Shown: positions 18,478 to 28,050, counted from the stretch's first letter. The stretch is 64,000 bases of DNA from an uncultured Burkholderiales bacterium (GCA_903871545.1 CAIQHG010000079.1:1-64000), one strand, 5' to 3'. Notes: generated by a model from the letters alone, not told the origin. Numbers and translations: made by a program.

Positions 18478-18578
18478 TTGTTTGCTTTTTGTTAGGTATT
18501 TAACGTAAAATCTGCTATAGCTTTGCGATATAAATACATAATTTAAAAGGTTTTTTTCAATAAAAGGCCATAATTTTG

Positions 18579-18584
18579 TATAAT
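18579..18584 (+). promoter_or_regulatory. Candidate -10 box of the bactofilin promoter
   Basis: A perfect TATAAT sits 29 bp upstream of the bactofilin start, in an AT-rich gap. The -35 region is weak (TTTCAA at 18555-18560, 18-bp spacer). The proximity to the gene makes it a reasonable but unproven promoter. Confidence 0.4.
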
Positions 18585-18612
18585 TAAGTAACTTTCTCTT
18601 AAGGACATAGCC

Positions 18613-18948
18613 ATGGCAGATTCGGATGCGGTCAAAAACAATATTTTTATTGGTGAAGGAGTCATATTCACAGGTTCAATTAATGCTCCTGGAAAAGTGA
18701 CGATTCACGGTAAAGTTAATGGTGAAGTGGTTGCCGATGATTTACAAATCGGAAGAGCAGGTCACGTATCTGGTAAGGTTCGGGCTCGTGAGATGGATAT
18801 TTACGGTGAACTACACGAAGATATAACTTGTCAACATCACCTACTCATTCACAGTACCGGCAAAGTATCAGGCAATTTAGACTACTCTGAGTTGGAGATT
18901 GAGCGTGGCGGCCAGTTCAGAGGCGCAATGAATCAAAGATTGAAATAA
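18613..18948 (+). CDS. Bactofilin family polymer-forming cytoskeletal protein
   Basis: The 111-residue protein has the bactofilin beta-helix signature: IGEGVIFTGSINAPGKVTIHG, then GEVVADDLQIGRAGHVSGKV and TGKVSGNLDYSELEIERGG, with repeated hydrophobic-Gly rungs. Bactofilins self-assemble into non-polar filaments, often at the membrane, and organise cell-shape or wall-related proteins. It is a short single-domain form with little N- or C-terminal extension. AAGGAC just upstream serves as ribosome binding site. No M23 peptidase gene, a frequent bactofilin partner, is adjacent. Confidence 0.9.
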   Translation: MADSDAVKNNIFIGEGVIFTGSINAPGKVTIHGKVNGEVVADDLQIGRAGHVSGKVRAREMDIYGELHEDITCQHHLLIHSTGKVSGNLDYSELEIERGGQFRGAMNQRLK

Positions 18949-19728
18949 CTATTCACTCTTTTTTGCTAGATCGCTCACAGACGCATTAAATGCAGCAACT
19001 ACATAGTTGTGAAGTTCGTCGAAGTTAGACTTTATTAATTCCAAACTCAATTTTGAGTTTTTTCGGACAAAAGCGTCTGTATCAATTACAGCGCTAGCAC
19101 CAACGTAGCTAATAAATTTTTCCTTGAATACCATACCTGATGGGTCTATGTCGCTTGGAAATTCCAAACTACCATTTCTAAATACCTTGACCCTATTGAA
19201 GAGTTGAACTTCTTTTATTAGATTTTTAACTTCCGAAAAAGTGTATTCGCAATTGTTTCCCAATTTATCAAATAATAAAGCCTCTTGAACTGCTAAATAT
19301 TGCTGGATGTTCTCGTCTTTGTTGATCATCAATCTGTCAATAAACCTTAAGCCAAAGCGTTGGGTCATTGTCATGTTGAGGATTTTGCTGATAATAAAAA
19401 GACCTTCCATAAAGAAACTTAAAAAAGATTTGAAATCTTTGTAATTACTCGAATAGTAAGTCAAACATTCTAAGTTGAGACGGAAATGGCTTGTTTTATC
19501 CAAGTTAGAAAATTGATAGACATCATGAACCGACGGCGCCATAGATTTAGTTGAGTCTGGTTCGGCCAATTGAAAACCCTTGTTTCTTAGGTGAACGTAC
19601 CCAGGATAATTTGCCAACCTAAAGCCGTCTTGAATTAAGGCAATGTAATCAGGCATGTTGAAAATCGTATTAAAACGAATTTCAGCTATCGTTAAAAGTA
19701 CAGAATCGTTGTTGATAGGCTCAGTCAT
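18949..19728 (-). CDS. TIGR04255 family protein
   Basis: The N-terminal LLTIAEIRFN segment, the central MTQRFGLRFIDRL motif and a C-terminal helix with FDELHNYVVAAFNASVSD match the pattern of TIGR04255 proteins, which have no established biochemical function. The protein (259 aa) appears cytoplasmic. Its stop codon abuts that of the convergent bactofilin gene with no gap. Assignment is from motif recall, so moderately sure. Confidence 0.65.
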   Translation of the reverse strand: MTEPINNDSVLLTIAEIRFNTIFNMPDYIALIQDGFRLANYPGYVHLRNKGFQLAEPDSTKSMAPSVHDVYQFSNLDKTSHFRLNLECLTYYSSNYKDFKSFLSFFMEGLFIISKILNMTMTQRFGLRFIDRLMINKDENIQQYLAVQEALLFDKLGNNCEYTFSEVKNLIKEVQLFNRVKVFRNGSLEFPSDIDPSGMVFKEKFISYVGASAVIDTDAFVRKNSKLSLELIKSNFDELHNYVVAAFNASVSDLAKKSE

Positions 19729-20062
19729 TTTATTTAATCTGGTGTGCTGTTTAATAATTGAAGCTTATCAATGCTGGGTACAAATCAGAGCCTTTAGGCA
19801 ACTGGTTTTGATACAACATGTGAATCTAAAAGACGCCTTATCTTCTTAAAAAACCCAATATTAGTTTTTAATCATGAAGCCCCATTTGGCAAACAGGTCA
19901 ACTGTTTCAAAGAACGCTTGAATACATTGAAAAATTACAAATAAACTGTAGACTGACCAGAATAACCCACACTACTTTGAACCCGGTGATAAATACCTGG
20001 TCACTACAAATTAAAAAAGGATCCCCTTGTTAAGCAGGGGACCCTTGTTAAGCTGTCAAAAA
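19729..20062. other. 334-bp intergenic region holding a terminator
   Basis: Both flanking genes are on the minus strand. No gene is seen here. The right-hand part carries the terminator of the aminotransferase gene (20019-20043), and the left part must contain the promoter of the TIGR04255 gene. Confidence 0.5.
20013..20043 (-). terminator. Rho-independent terminator of the class V aminotransferase gene
   Basis: Read on the minus strand, CCCCT and AGGGG arms flank a loop (GCTTAACA); the stem can be extended by GG/CC with one bulge, and a T-run (TTTTTT) follows directly. It lies just beyond the aminotransferase stop codon. Confidence 0.65.
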
Positions 20063-21238
20063 TTAAGCTTGCACTAATTCGGGAACAGGCACTGTTGAGG
20101 GGACTATTTTCTCCACGGCTTGTTCAAACAAGCGAACAGTTCTATCTATGTTTTGGAGTTTCTCTAGTCCAAATAATCCTAGTCTGAAAGACATGAAATC
20201 GGAACCCTCATCGCATTGAAGGGGGACGCCTGCTGCTGTTTGCAGTCCCTCGGCTAAGAATTTACGGCTAGATTGAATTTCTGGATCTGTTGTGTAGCAT
20301 ACAACAACGCCAGGAGCTTGAAAGCTCTTTTCTGCTACGCTTTTGAATCCATGTTTTTCAAGAGTCGCACGAATTTTAGTTCCAAGCTCAATTTGAGCTT
20401 GCATCAAGTGGCTGAAACCCAGCGCCTCAGACTCCTCCATGACAATGCATAACCGTGCAAGCGCATCAGTTGGCATTGTGGTGTGATAGACGTGGCTACC
20501 TGCCTCGTAGGTTTCCATGACAGTCAACCATTTTTTAAGGTCGCACGCATAGCTTGAGCTTGTTGTTTGATCAATCACGTGTCTTGCATGTTCTGACATA
20601 GCGATCATTGCGCAGCAGGGCGAGCTGCTCCAGCCCTTTTGCGGCGCTGAAACTAGCACATCAACTCCAGTTGCTCTCATGTCAACCCACATTGCGCCTG
20701 ATGCGATGCAGTCCAGAACAAAAATACCTCCATATGAGTGCACAGCTTTTGTTAAAGCGCTTATGTAGTCATCGGGCAGTATCATTCCAGCAGAGGTCTC
20801 AACGTGAGGAGCAAAGACAACATCTGGTTTTTCTTGCAATATGGTTGAGACAGCCAATTCAACTGGGACTGGAGTGAATGCCTCTTGTGCGCCTGGCTTG
20901 ATTCGCCTGGCTTTTAATACTGTACAAGAAGCGGGAATATTGCCCATTTCAAATATTTGAGTCCATCTATAGCTGAACCATCCATTGCGAATAACCAAAC
21001 ACTTTTTATTTGTAGCAAATTGTCTCGCAACTGCTTCCATTCCAAAGGTACCGCTTCCGGGTACCAAGGCAGTAGAGTGCGCGTTGTATACAGTTTTGAG
21101 TAGCCTAGAAATTCGCTTCATCACGCCTTGAAAATTCTTTGACATGTGGTTCAAAGAACGGTCTGTGTAAACTACTGAGTATTCCAGTAATCCATCCGGG
21201 TCAACTTGGGGTAGTAATCCTGGCATGAGGTGCTCCAT
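20063..21238 (-). CDS. PLP-dependent class V aminotransferase (alanine-glyoxylate/serine-pyruvate type)
   Basis: The sequence follows the AGT/2-aminoethylphosphonate transaminase branch of class V: LVPGSGTFGMEAVARQ (cofactor phosphate region, residues 59-72), FVLDCIASGAMWVDMR with D176, and SAPQKGWSSSPC with K201 as the Schiff-base lysine. It should transfer an amino group to glyoxylate or pyruvate; the donor cannot be decided from sequence. No phosphonate genes are adjacent. Length (391 aa) is typical. It is transcribed away from the porin gene, with a long shared upstream region. Confidence 0.85.
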   Translation of the reverse strand: MEHLMPGLLPQVDPDGLLEYSVVYTDRSLNHMSKNFQGVMKRISRLLKTVYNAHSTALVPGSGTFGMEAVARQFATNKKCLVIRNGWFSYRWTQIFEMGNIPASCTVLKARRIKPGAQEAFTPVPVELAVSTILQEKPDVVFAPHVETSAGMILPDDYISALTKAVHSYGGIFVLDCIASGAMWVDMRATGVDVLVSAPQKGWSSSPCCAMIAMSEHARHVIDQTTSSSYACDLKKWLTVMETYEAGSHVYHTTMPTDALARLCIVMEESEALGFSHLMQAQIELGTKIRATLEKHGFKSVAEKSFQAPGVVVCYTTDPEIQSSRKFLAEGLQTAAGVPLQCDEGSDFMSFRLGLFGLEKLQNIDRTVRLFEQAVEKIVPSTVPVPELVQA

Positions 21239-21727
21239 TCGTTATGAATTAGTGGGTTTGCTTTAAAAGCAAACTCAGGGCTTAAAAAACATCGGACACT
21301 TCCTTTCACCTTACCAGGTTTGTAAGCATCCGCGGGTCAATCATTATCCCACTTAAGCGCCTCTCCCGCATCATTATTCTTATCAAAACCTTTTTCCCCT
21401 TAAGCATAAAAATCCCCCCTAATTTAATCAGGTCTACAAAATTAGTTCTTTGTAATTAAATTAAGCTGGGTCAGAAGGTATAAAGTAAAATTTTGTACTT
21501 TCATTTGTAATTTCGATAGTTTCTTGCAAAATTGCATCTGTATTTAAAAATACACATTTTTGTCATATTACTATGCAAAAATTGAGTTAATTAGTATGAA
21601 TTAATTAATTTACTTGCTTTCAATTCACCGTTTTCACCCATTTCTCAATTCAAGCACACCTATAACTGCTCAGTTGCAAGCTTTTTTGCCTCAAAACTCT
21701 TTTTTCGATTCCATAAAGACCTAACGA
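21239..21727. other. 489-bp divergent intergenic region with inverted repeats
   Basis: No gene is evident. The region is very AT-rich and separates the leftward aminotransferase from the rightward porin. Two short inverted repeats are visible: AAAGTA/TACTTT arms at 21482-21501 and TGTATTT/AAATACA at 21539-21554. Promoters for both genes must lie here. Confidence 0.5.
21539..21554. promoter_or_regulatory. Candidate operator: 7-bp inverted repeat
   Basis: TGTATTT and its exact complement AAATACA are separated by two bases, giving a 16-bp perfect palindrome about 175 bp upstream of the porin start. The size and symmetry suit a dimeric regulator, but no regulator gene is adjacent and AT-rich DNA makes chance palindromes common. 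Confidence 0.3.
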
Positions 21728-23242
21728 ATGATTCCAATAACGTTTGGGAAATATAAAGAGCTTTGGGCCTGTGTAGTGAGCTTACTCATTATTTCTCAAT
21801 GTTGTTTCGCCCAGGAAACAAAGAGTACCGACAAATTTTCAGATAACGTTCAAAATATTCCAGGTATTTCTGTCGATGAATCTGTCGATAAGCCAGCACA
21901 GAATATTATGGATTTTTCTTTGAGTCGTGACTCCTTTGGTGAGGCCAATAAAAGCCAATATGATTGGTTGAGCCTACATACTCAACTCACCTACCTTTCC
22001 ATGTGGCATGACAGCATCAAAAATAAATCTCAAAATCAGATCCAACCAGGAGCAAACAACTTAGATCCTGCCTCTGAACTTAAGAGTACTTTTGATGCCA
22101 CACTGTTAGTGGGTTTTCGCTTGGCCGAGCACACTGCCTTTTTTGTTAACCCTGAAATTGACCAAGGTTTTGGTCTCTCTAACACAGTTGGCTTAGCGGG
22201 ATTTCCAAGTGGATCAGCCTACAAGGTTGGCCAAAAAGAGCCTTACGGACGGATTCCTAGAGCTTTTTTAAGACAAACTTTTAACTTAGGAGGCGAGAAA
22301 GAGTTAATAGAGGAGGGGCCGAACCAATTCGCCAACGAGGTAACTCACAACAACTTAACCCTAACTGTGGGCAAATTCTCAGTGGTGGATATCTTTGATA
22401 CAAATCGGTATTCCCACGACCCTCGAGCAGACTTTATGAATTGGTCTGTCCTTGATTCAGGAGCTTTTGACTACGCCGCTGACTCATGGGGTTTTACCTA
22501 CGGCCTTGCAGCAGAGTGGCGTCAAGAGAACTGGACTCTTAGAACGGGATTGTTTGATTTGTCTAGCATTCCAAACAGTGAGAAATTGGATTCATCTTTT
22601 AAACAGTATGAATGGGTAAATGAGATAGAAAGACGTTATTTTGTTGGTCAACGTGAGGGAAGTTTAAAACTCCTTGCCTATGTCAACCGAGGTTTTATGG
22701 GCAGTTACATTGACGCAGTGTCTTTGGCGGTAAATTCAAGAACAAGCGCAAATTGTCCAACGCTTGCCAGTAGTTCACCTGCCAGTACCTCTTGTGTTCG
22801 CCAATTCGCATCACAAGGGGGCATAGCTTTGAACTTAGAACAGGAACTCAGTCGAAGTACAGGTTTTTTTGCACGCCTAAGCGCGAATCAAGGAAAAAAA
22901 GAAACATATGACTTTACGGAGATCAATCAATCTTTAGCCGCCGGGCTTGTTTTTCAAGGGTCAAGTTGGGGTAGAGGAGGAGATACAGTTGGAACAGCGG
23001 GTGTAGTGAACGCGTTAACTGCGGACGCTAGAAAGTACTTCTCCGCTGGTGGTGTGGGCATATTAATAGGAGACGGGTGGCAAAATTACGGGCAGGAGAT
23101 GATCAGTGAAACTTACTACAACGCCCGGCTTTCCAATCACATCACTTCATCTTTGGACTTTCAATATGTTGTAAATCCTGCTTACAACCGTGACCGGGGT
23201 CCCGTGTCTATATTAGGTATTCGGCTTCACTTAGAATTTTGA
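21728..23242 (+). CDS. OprB-like carbohydrate-selective porin family protein
   Basis: A signal peptide (about 1-29, ending CCFAQE) precedes a 470-residue beta-barrel-like protein rich in aromatic and alternating residues and ending HLEF, with a terminal Phe as in outer-membrane barrels. Segments such as SLHTQLTYLSMWH, NNLTLTVGKFSVVDIFDTNRYSHDPR and NARLSNHITSSLDFQYVVNPAYNRDRGPV resemble OprB/AlgE-like porins. It probably passes sugars or organic acids across the outer membrane. The Bug-type binding-protein gene starts 42 bp downstream, so the two probably serve one uptake route. Confidence 0.82.
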   Translation: MIPITFGKYKELWACVVSLLIISQCCFAQETKSTDKFSDNVQNIPGISVDESVDKPAQNIMDFSLSRDSFGEANKSQYDWLSLHTQLTYLSMWHDSIKNKSQNQIQPGANNLDPASELKSTFDATLLVGFRLAEHTAFFVNPEIDQGFGLSNTVGLAGFPSGSAYKVGQKEPYGRIPRAFLRQTFNLGGEKELIEEGPNQFANEVTHNNLTLTVGKFSVVDIFDTNRYSHDPRADFMNWSVLDSGAFDYAADSWGFTYGLAAEWRQENWTLRTGLFDLSSIPNSEKLDSSFKQYEWVNEIERRYFVGQREGSLKLLAYVNRGFMGSYIDAVSLAVNSRTSANCPTLASSSPASTSCVRQFASQGGIALNLEQELSRSTGFFARLSANQGKKETYDFTEINQSLAAGLVFQGSSWGRGGDTVGTAGVVNALTADARKYFSAGGVGILIGDGWQNYGQEMISETYYNARLSNHITSSLDFQYVVNPAYNRDRGPVSILGIRLHLEF

Positions 23243-23284
23243 GTAGGATTTTGGGCTTTTGGCCTCTACAATTCAAAGATTTGA

Positions 23285-24337
23285 GTGAATGAAACGTTGA
23301 TAAAAGCCCTCCTTTCTCCTATCCTTTTGCGCCCAACAGGGCTAGCACTTGTGTTGAGTTTTTTTGTGATCTTCGCAGCGACTAAAGCATGTTGGTCTCA
23401 GTCCCCACCTTCTTCAAACGCAAGCTCTGCTGCGACTAACTACCCCATCAAACCTATCAGCTTCATAGTGCCGTACGGTGCGGGGGGAGGCTCAGATTCG
23501 AGGGCTAGGCAAATAACAAATTTACTCAGCATTGAGCTGGGCCAGCCCATTATTGTTGAGAATAAAGTTGGCGCAGGGGGCAATATAGGAACGGAGTTCA
23601 TCGCCCACTCAGCTCCAGATGGTTATACCATTGGCATGGGAAATTTTGCGCCACTTGCTGTGAACAAAGCTTTATTTGGGAACCTTCGCTTTGATCCTGA
23701 AAAAGACTTAATTCCGATCATCTTAATAGACAAAGGTCCTTTGTTGTTGACAGTCAATCCAAAGTCTAACTTCAAAATAGTAGCCGATATTGTGGCCTAT
23801 GCTAAGCAAAAACCTGGAACTCTGACCTTTGCCTCTGGAGGAATAGGTGGAACACATCATTTATCAGCTGAACTTTTTAAGCAAAGCGCTGGCATCGACA
23901 TGATTCATGTTCCGTATAAAAGCGGTGCTTCTGCGGCCTCTGATTTGTTGGGGGCAAATGTGGATTTAATGTTCGAGCAAATGTATTCTGCTAAACCAAA
24001 CATAGATGCGGGTAAGCTTCGTGCAATTGCAATCACAAGTAAAACGCGGTCACCATTGTTAAAAGATATTCCTACATTCGAGGAGGCTGGTTATCCCCAG
24101 GTAGTGGTTTTGAATTGGCAGGGCTTTATCGCTCCAAAGGGTACTCCCCCAGCAATAATCTCAAAACTAAATGTTGCAGTCAATAAGGTTTTAAAAAATG
24201 AAGGCGTAAGATCGTTGATACTCTCTCAAAGCAACGAAGTGGGCGGAGGTTCGTCTGAGGAGTTCGCATCTTTGATTAAACTTGAGACGATCAAATGGTC
24301 AGAGGTCATTAAAAGGGGTAATATCAAAGCTGACTGA
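23285..24337 (+). CDS. Bug family (TctC-like) tripartite tricarboxylate transporter substrate-binding protein
   Basis: After a signal peptide (about 1-40) the mature protein shows the Bug signatures: YPIKPISFIVPYGAGGGSD, then VENKVGAGGNIGTEFIA and PDGYTIGMG, followed by MIHVPYKSGASAASDLLG. These proteins bind carboxylates (the TctC family) or other small organics in the periplasm. No tctA/tctB permease genes lie nearby, which is common because Bug genes greatly outnumber permeases in Burkholderiales. The start is GTG at 23285. It follows the porin gene and probably shares its transcript. Confidence 0.9.
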   Translation: MNETLIKALLSPILLRPTGLALVLSFFVIFAATKACWSQSPPSSNASSAATNYPIKPISFIVPYGAGGGSDSRARQITNLLSIELGQPIIVENKVGAGGNIGTEFIAHSAPDGYTIGMGNFAPLAVNKALFGNLRFDPEKDLIPIILIDKGPLLLTVNPKSNFKIVADIVAYAKQKPGTLTFASGGIGGTHHLSAELFKQSAGIDMIHVPYKSGASAASDLLGANVDLMFEQMYSAKPNIDAGKLRAIAITSKTRSPLLKDIPTFEEAGYPQVVVLNWQGFIAPKGTPPAIISKLNVAVNKVLKNEGVRSLILSQSNEVGGGSSEEFASLIKLETIKWSEVIKRGNIKAD

Positions 24338-24427
24338 ATGAGCATCTTTAGTTTGTCAGTTATTTCTCCCCTAGGCACAATTCTTATCCTAAAAGAAAAA
24401 GCGCCTTCCTTAAACCAATAAGTCACC

Positions 24428-24973
24428 ATGGCACTACGCTCAACAATTTATAAAATAGATCTGCACGTATCAGACTCTGATCGAAATTACTACAACAGTC
24501 ATTCATTGACAGTTGCTCAGCACCCCTCAGAGACTGCGGAGAGGATGATGGTAAGGCTTGTTCTTTTTGCCATGCATGCGCAGGAGGATTTAACTTTTAC
24601 AAAAGGCCTGTCTGACGTAGACGAGCCCGATATTTGGATTAAAGACCTGACTGGTCAGATTCAACTTTGGTTGGAGGTTGGACAGCCCGATGAAAAGCGT
24701 ATCTTAAAAGCCGCCTCTAGGAGCGAAAAAGTAGTTATTTGCGCCTATTCAGGGCAAGCCTCTAAGGTTTGGTGGAGTGGCATTAAAAATAAAATCGCAA
24801 GGGCAAAAAATCTTCAAGTTATTTGTTTGCCCCAGCCCATCACCAAAATCTTGGCCAGTTGGGTTGAAAGAGGGATGCAACTTCATGTGAATATCCAAGA
24901 GGGCGAGATATTGGTCTCAAGCGAAAAAGGGCAGGAAAGCTTTTCAATCGAAATATTCAGTACTATTCAGTAA
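24428..24973 (+). CDS. yaeQ: YaeQ family protein
   Basis: The N-terminus MALRSTIYKIDLHVSDSDRN and the segment ERMMVRLVLFAMHA are classic for YaeQ, a PD-(D/E)xK nuclease-fold family of about 180 residues. Residues consistent with the fold occur in DEPDIWIKDLTGQIQLWLEVGQPDEKR (acidic residues and an ExGQPD motif). The E. coli protein was linked genetically to haemolysin/RfaH suppression, but its biochemical role is unsettled. It is 90 bp downstream of the Bug gene, and co-transcription is possible. Confidence 0.9.
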   Translation: MALRSTIYKIDLHVSDSDRNYYNSHSLTVAQHPSETAERMMVRLVLFAMHAQEDLTFTKGLSDVDEPDIWIKDLTGQIQLWLEVGQPDEKRILKAASRSEKVVICAYSGQASKVWWSGIKNKIARAKNLQVICLPQPITKILASWVERGMQLHVNIQEGEILVSSEKGQESFSIEIFSTIQ

Positions 24974-25273
24974 TTCAGTATTTAAATCCAATTAGTCTAA
25001 ATGGAAATATCTTCTCAGTCCCTCTCCGGTACCTTAAAAGAGGCCACTCGCAAAATACTAAGTTCTGATCCTAGTTGGGTGTTTCTACTCTTTTAGACCT
25101 GAATTGACAGTGTTATGATCTTTTTAAGCTAAATATCATTGATTAATTGAGCTCAAAGTATTTCACTAAGGCCCTACGTTAAGTTATCAAATTCGTTTGA
25201 GAAACCAGATTATTCATTTTTCCTGTTTTAAAATACTAGAAATATCCTCCCTTCTTATTCAAAGGCAATCAAA
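24974..25273. other. 300-bp intergenic region upstream of the iorAB-like genes
   Basis: No gene is seen. The right half contains a candidate extended -10 promoter (25111-25119). I see no convincing terminator for yaeQ. Confidence 0.45.
25111..25119 (+). promoter_or_regulatory. Candidate extended -10 promoter for iorAB
   Basis: TGTTATGAT is an extended -10 element (TGn followed by TATGAT, five of six matches). The -35 position is poor, as is usual for extended -10 promoters. It would give a leader of about 150 bases before the 2Fe-2S subunit gene. Confidence 0.3.
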
Positions 25274-25804
25274 ATGATTCAACTTAATATTAACGGTCAA
25301 GATCAGCAGGTTGATGTTGAACCAGAAATGCCTCTTTTGTGGGTACTGCGTGACACCTTGGGCATGACTGGAACCAAATTTGGTTGTGGTATCGCTCAGT
25401 GCGGAGCCTGTACAGTTCATTTAAACGGCCAGCCGGTTAGGTCCTGTGCCTACCCCGTATCTGCAGCAGTTGGACAAAAGGTAGTGACAATTGAAGGTTT
25501 ATCTACCGACTCTAGTCATCCCGTGCAAGAGGCTTGGCTTGAGCTTGATGTTCCTCAGTGTGGCTACTGTCAGTCTGGACAGATCATGGCTGCAACAGCT
25601 TTGCTTGCAAAAATCCCCAAGCCAACGGACAAAGATATTGATGAGGCCATGACCAATATTTGTCGATGCGGCACCTATCAACGCATTCGAGCCGCAATTC
25701 ACCGTGCTGCAGAAACTGGAAAGGGAATCGGTTCAGTTATTCATTACATGGCTGATGGACGTGATACGACGACCATTGATTCACAATCTGTTACAAATGC
25801 ATAA
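25274..25804 (+). CDS. iorA: 2Fe-2S subunit of a molybdenum hydroxylase (isoquinoline 1-oxidoreductase alpha-like)
   Basis: Two iron-sulfur clusters are encoded: a plant-type ferredoxin cluster (C38, C43, C46, C58 in [16 protein letters not shown]...RSC) and the xanthine-oxidase-family helical cluster (C96, C99, C130, C132 in CGYCQSGQ...[10 protein letters not shown]). This small subunit relays electrons from the molybdopterin subunit encoded 11 bp downstream. The closest general pattern is IorA of isoquinoline 1-oxidoreductase; aldehyde dehydrogenases of similar make-up are the main alternative. The FAD subunit is absent, as in IorAB. Length (176 aa) is slightly above the usual 150-160. Confidence 0.88.
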   Translation: MIQLNINGQDQQVDVEPEMPLLWVLRDTLGMTGTKFGCGIAQCGACTVHLNGQPVRSCAYPVSAAVGQKVVTIEGLSTDSSHPVQEAWLELDVPQCGYCQSGQIMAATALLAKIPKPTDKDIDEAMTNICRCGTYQRIRAAIHRAAETGKGIGSVIHYMADGRDTTTIDSQSVTNA

Positions 25805-25815
25805 GGAGTTTAGAA

Positions 25816-28050
25816 ATGACTGATCAAGTAATCTCTCCTGTTTTAAGTCACGCTGATATAAATTCTGAAAAAAAACCTTTAAATCTTTCCAGAAGATCCT
25901 TTGTGATCGCAGCCGCCTCTGTTGCAGGCGGTGGGCTGTCGGTTGGGTTTCATGTACCGGCCTTAGCAGAAAATTCGCCAGCATCACCAAGCCAAGAGGT
26001 CAATGCGTGGGTGGTTATAAAACCCGATGATTCCTGTGTAATTAGGGTTGTACGAGCAGAGATGGGGCAGGGCACTCACACTGGTTTAGCGCAGCTTGTA
26101 GCCGAAGAGCTTGATTGTGACTGGGCAAGAGTGAGCGTTCAGCAGATAACGGCTGGTCAAAATTTGGCTCGTAACAGGGTTTGGCAAAACATGTCAACAG
26201 GGGGCAGCCGAGGCATAAGAGAATCTCAAGAGTATGTCAGACTAGGCGGCGCAGCTGCGAAAATTGTTTTACTACAAGCGGCTTCAAATCAACTTGGGGC
26301 TCCTGTCTCTGAGCTTAGCGTTACAAAAGGCGTCATCTATCACGCCCAAACAGGTCGGCAAGTATCCTATGGTCAAGTAGCAGATGCGGCCTCTGCGTTA
26401 CCTGCTCCTGACCCTAAAACCATCAAACTCAAATCTCCCAAGGATTGGAAGCTTGCGGGTCAACCCCTTAAGAGGCTTGACACAGCAATGAAAGTCAATG
26501 GGCGTTTAAAGTACGCGGTAGACATTAAATTGCCAGGAATGGTTTACGCCGCAATAAAGGCTTGTCCAGTTTTTGGCGGTAAGTTAAAGAGTTTTGATGA
26601 CGCTCAAATTAAATCCATGAGAGGTATTAAAGCCGTCATCGCCGTAGACGATAACGCTGTAGCAGTTATCGCTGATAACTGGTGGAGGGCTAAAGAGGCG
26701 TTGAACGTTTTGCCAATCGTATGGGATGAGGGAGAAAATCGACAAATCTCTAGCGAATCTATCCGCAGCAACTTAGAGGAGGGGCTCACCTCAACAAATA
26801 ACGTTTTCGCTGATACCAACAAAGGTGACGCGGACGAGGCAATCTCCAAAGCGCACAAACGCGTCGATGCCACTTACATTACCCCTTTTGTCAGTCATGC
26901 TTGCATTGAGCCCATGAACTGCACTGTCTTGATTACGAAAGATAAAGCCGAGGTTTGGGTACCCTCTCAAAATGCAGAAGCCGCGCTTGCTGAACTTGCC
27001 AAATCAACCGGTCTTGAGCTCTCAAAGTGTGAAGTCTATAACCAGTATTTGGGCACAGGTTTTGGTAGAAGGGGTGGGTTTCAAGACTATGTACGACAAG
27101 CAGCATTGATTGGTAAACAAATGATGGGTACTCCCGTCAAGCTCTTATGGTCTCGAGAGGAAGATATTACCCATGACTTTTACCGTCCAATTGGGCACTG
27201 CAAAATGTCTGCCGGTTTGGACAAGGATGGTAATTTAGTGGGTATGCATATTCGAGTGTCTGGGCACTCGATCAACGCCTACTCTGCTCCCCACAATATT
27301 AAAGACGGTAAAGATCGTCGCCAGCTCCAAGGCTTTTGGTCTGAGGCCGGTGACGCACAGTTTGGCTACACCATTCCTAACTTGAAAGTTGAGTACGCCA
27401 TGCGTAACTCACACGTCCCAGTTGGAGCTTGGAGGGGGGTGAACACCAACCAAAACGGTTTGTACAGTGAATGTTTTATGGAGGAAGTGGTTCACGCAGC
27501 TGGTAAAGATTCACTCGAATTTAGGCGCGCGCTGCTTAAAGATCATCCCAAACATTTGGGCGTCTTAAATGCGGTTGCTGAAAAAGCTGGGTGGGGTAAG
27601 CCTACCGCCCCAGGAGTTCACCGGGGTTTAGCTCAGTTCATGGGATACGGCAGTTATACGGCCGCAGTAGCAGAGATATCAATTAAGGGTAACGAAATAA
27701 AAATTCATAAATTGGTGCTAGCTACTAATTGTGGACACGCTGTAAATCAACGCATGATTGCAGCTCAAGTTGAGGGCTCAGTTGCGTACGCGCTTGATAC
27801 GCTCCAAAGTGAGGTGACCATTAAGGATGGACGAGTGGTTCAATCCAACTTTGACTCTTATCCCATTGCCAGGCTCAGGCAGATGCCACACATCGAAACA
27901 GTGATCGCGCCGAGCTTTGATTTTTGGGGAGGTGTAGGTGAACCCACAATATGTGTGGTTGCCCCTGCAGTGTTAAACGCTATTTACAAAGCCAGAGGGA
28001 CCCCTGTTCGAAACCTTCCTCTGAAAAATTCTGGACTGAAGATCGTTTAA
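25816..28050 (+). CDS. iorB: Molybdopterin-binding subunit of a xanthine-dehydrogenase-family hydroxylase (IorB-like)
   Basis: A twin-arginine signal (SRRSFVIAAASVAGGG, R26-R27) predicts Tat export of the folded Mo enzyme with its 2Fe-2S partner. The body shows the family motifs EMGQGTHTGLAQLVAEEL, NRVWQNMSTGGSRGIR and TGFGRRGGFQDYV, and the catalytic glutamate E709 in GVGEPTICVVAPA. The enzyme should hydroxylate an N-heterocycle or oxidise an aldehyde; electrons presumably leave via cytochromes. The next gene encodes a cytochrome c (SoxX), but a strong terminator separates them. Confidence 0.88.
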   Translation: MTDQVISPVLSHADINSEKKPLNLSRRSFVIAAASVAGGGLSVGFHVPALAENSPASPSQEVNAWVVIKPDDSCVIRVVRAEMGQGTHTGLAQLVAEELDCDWARVSVQQITAGQNLARNRVWQNMSTGGSRGIRESQEYVRLGGAAAKIVLLQAASNQLGAPVSELSVTKGVIYHAQTGRQVSYGQVADAASALPAPDPKTIKLKSPKDWKLAGQPLKRLDTAMKVNGRLKYAVDIKLPGMVYAAIKACPVFGGKLKSFDDAQIKSMRGIKAVIAVDDNAVAVIADNWWRAKEALNVLPIVWDEGENRQISSESIRSNLEEGLTSTNNVFADTNKGDADEAISKAHKRVDATYITPFVSHACIEPMNCTVLITKDKAEVWVPSQNAEAALAELAKSTGLELSKCEVYNQYLGTGFGRRGGFQDYVRQAALIGKQMMGTPVKLLWSREEDITHDFYRPIGHCKMSAGLDKDGNLVGMHIRVSGHSINAYSAPHNIKDGKDRRQLQGFWSEAGDAQFGYTIPNLKVEYAMRNSHVPVGAWRGVNTNQNGLYSECFMEEVVHAAGKDSLEFRRALLKDHPKHLGVLNAVAEKAGWGKPTAPGVHRGLAQFMGYGSYTAAVAEISIKGNEIKIHKLVLATNCGHAVNQRMIAAQVEGSVAYALDTLQSEVTIKDGRVVQSNFDSYPIARLRQMPHIETVIAPSFDFWGGVGEPTICVVAPAVLNAIYKARGTPVRNLPLKNSGLKIV

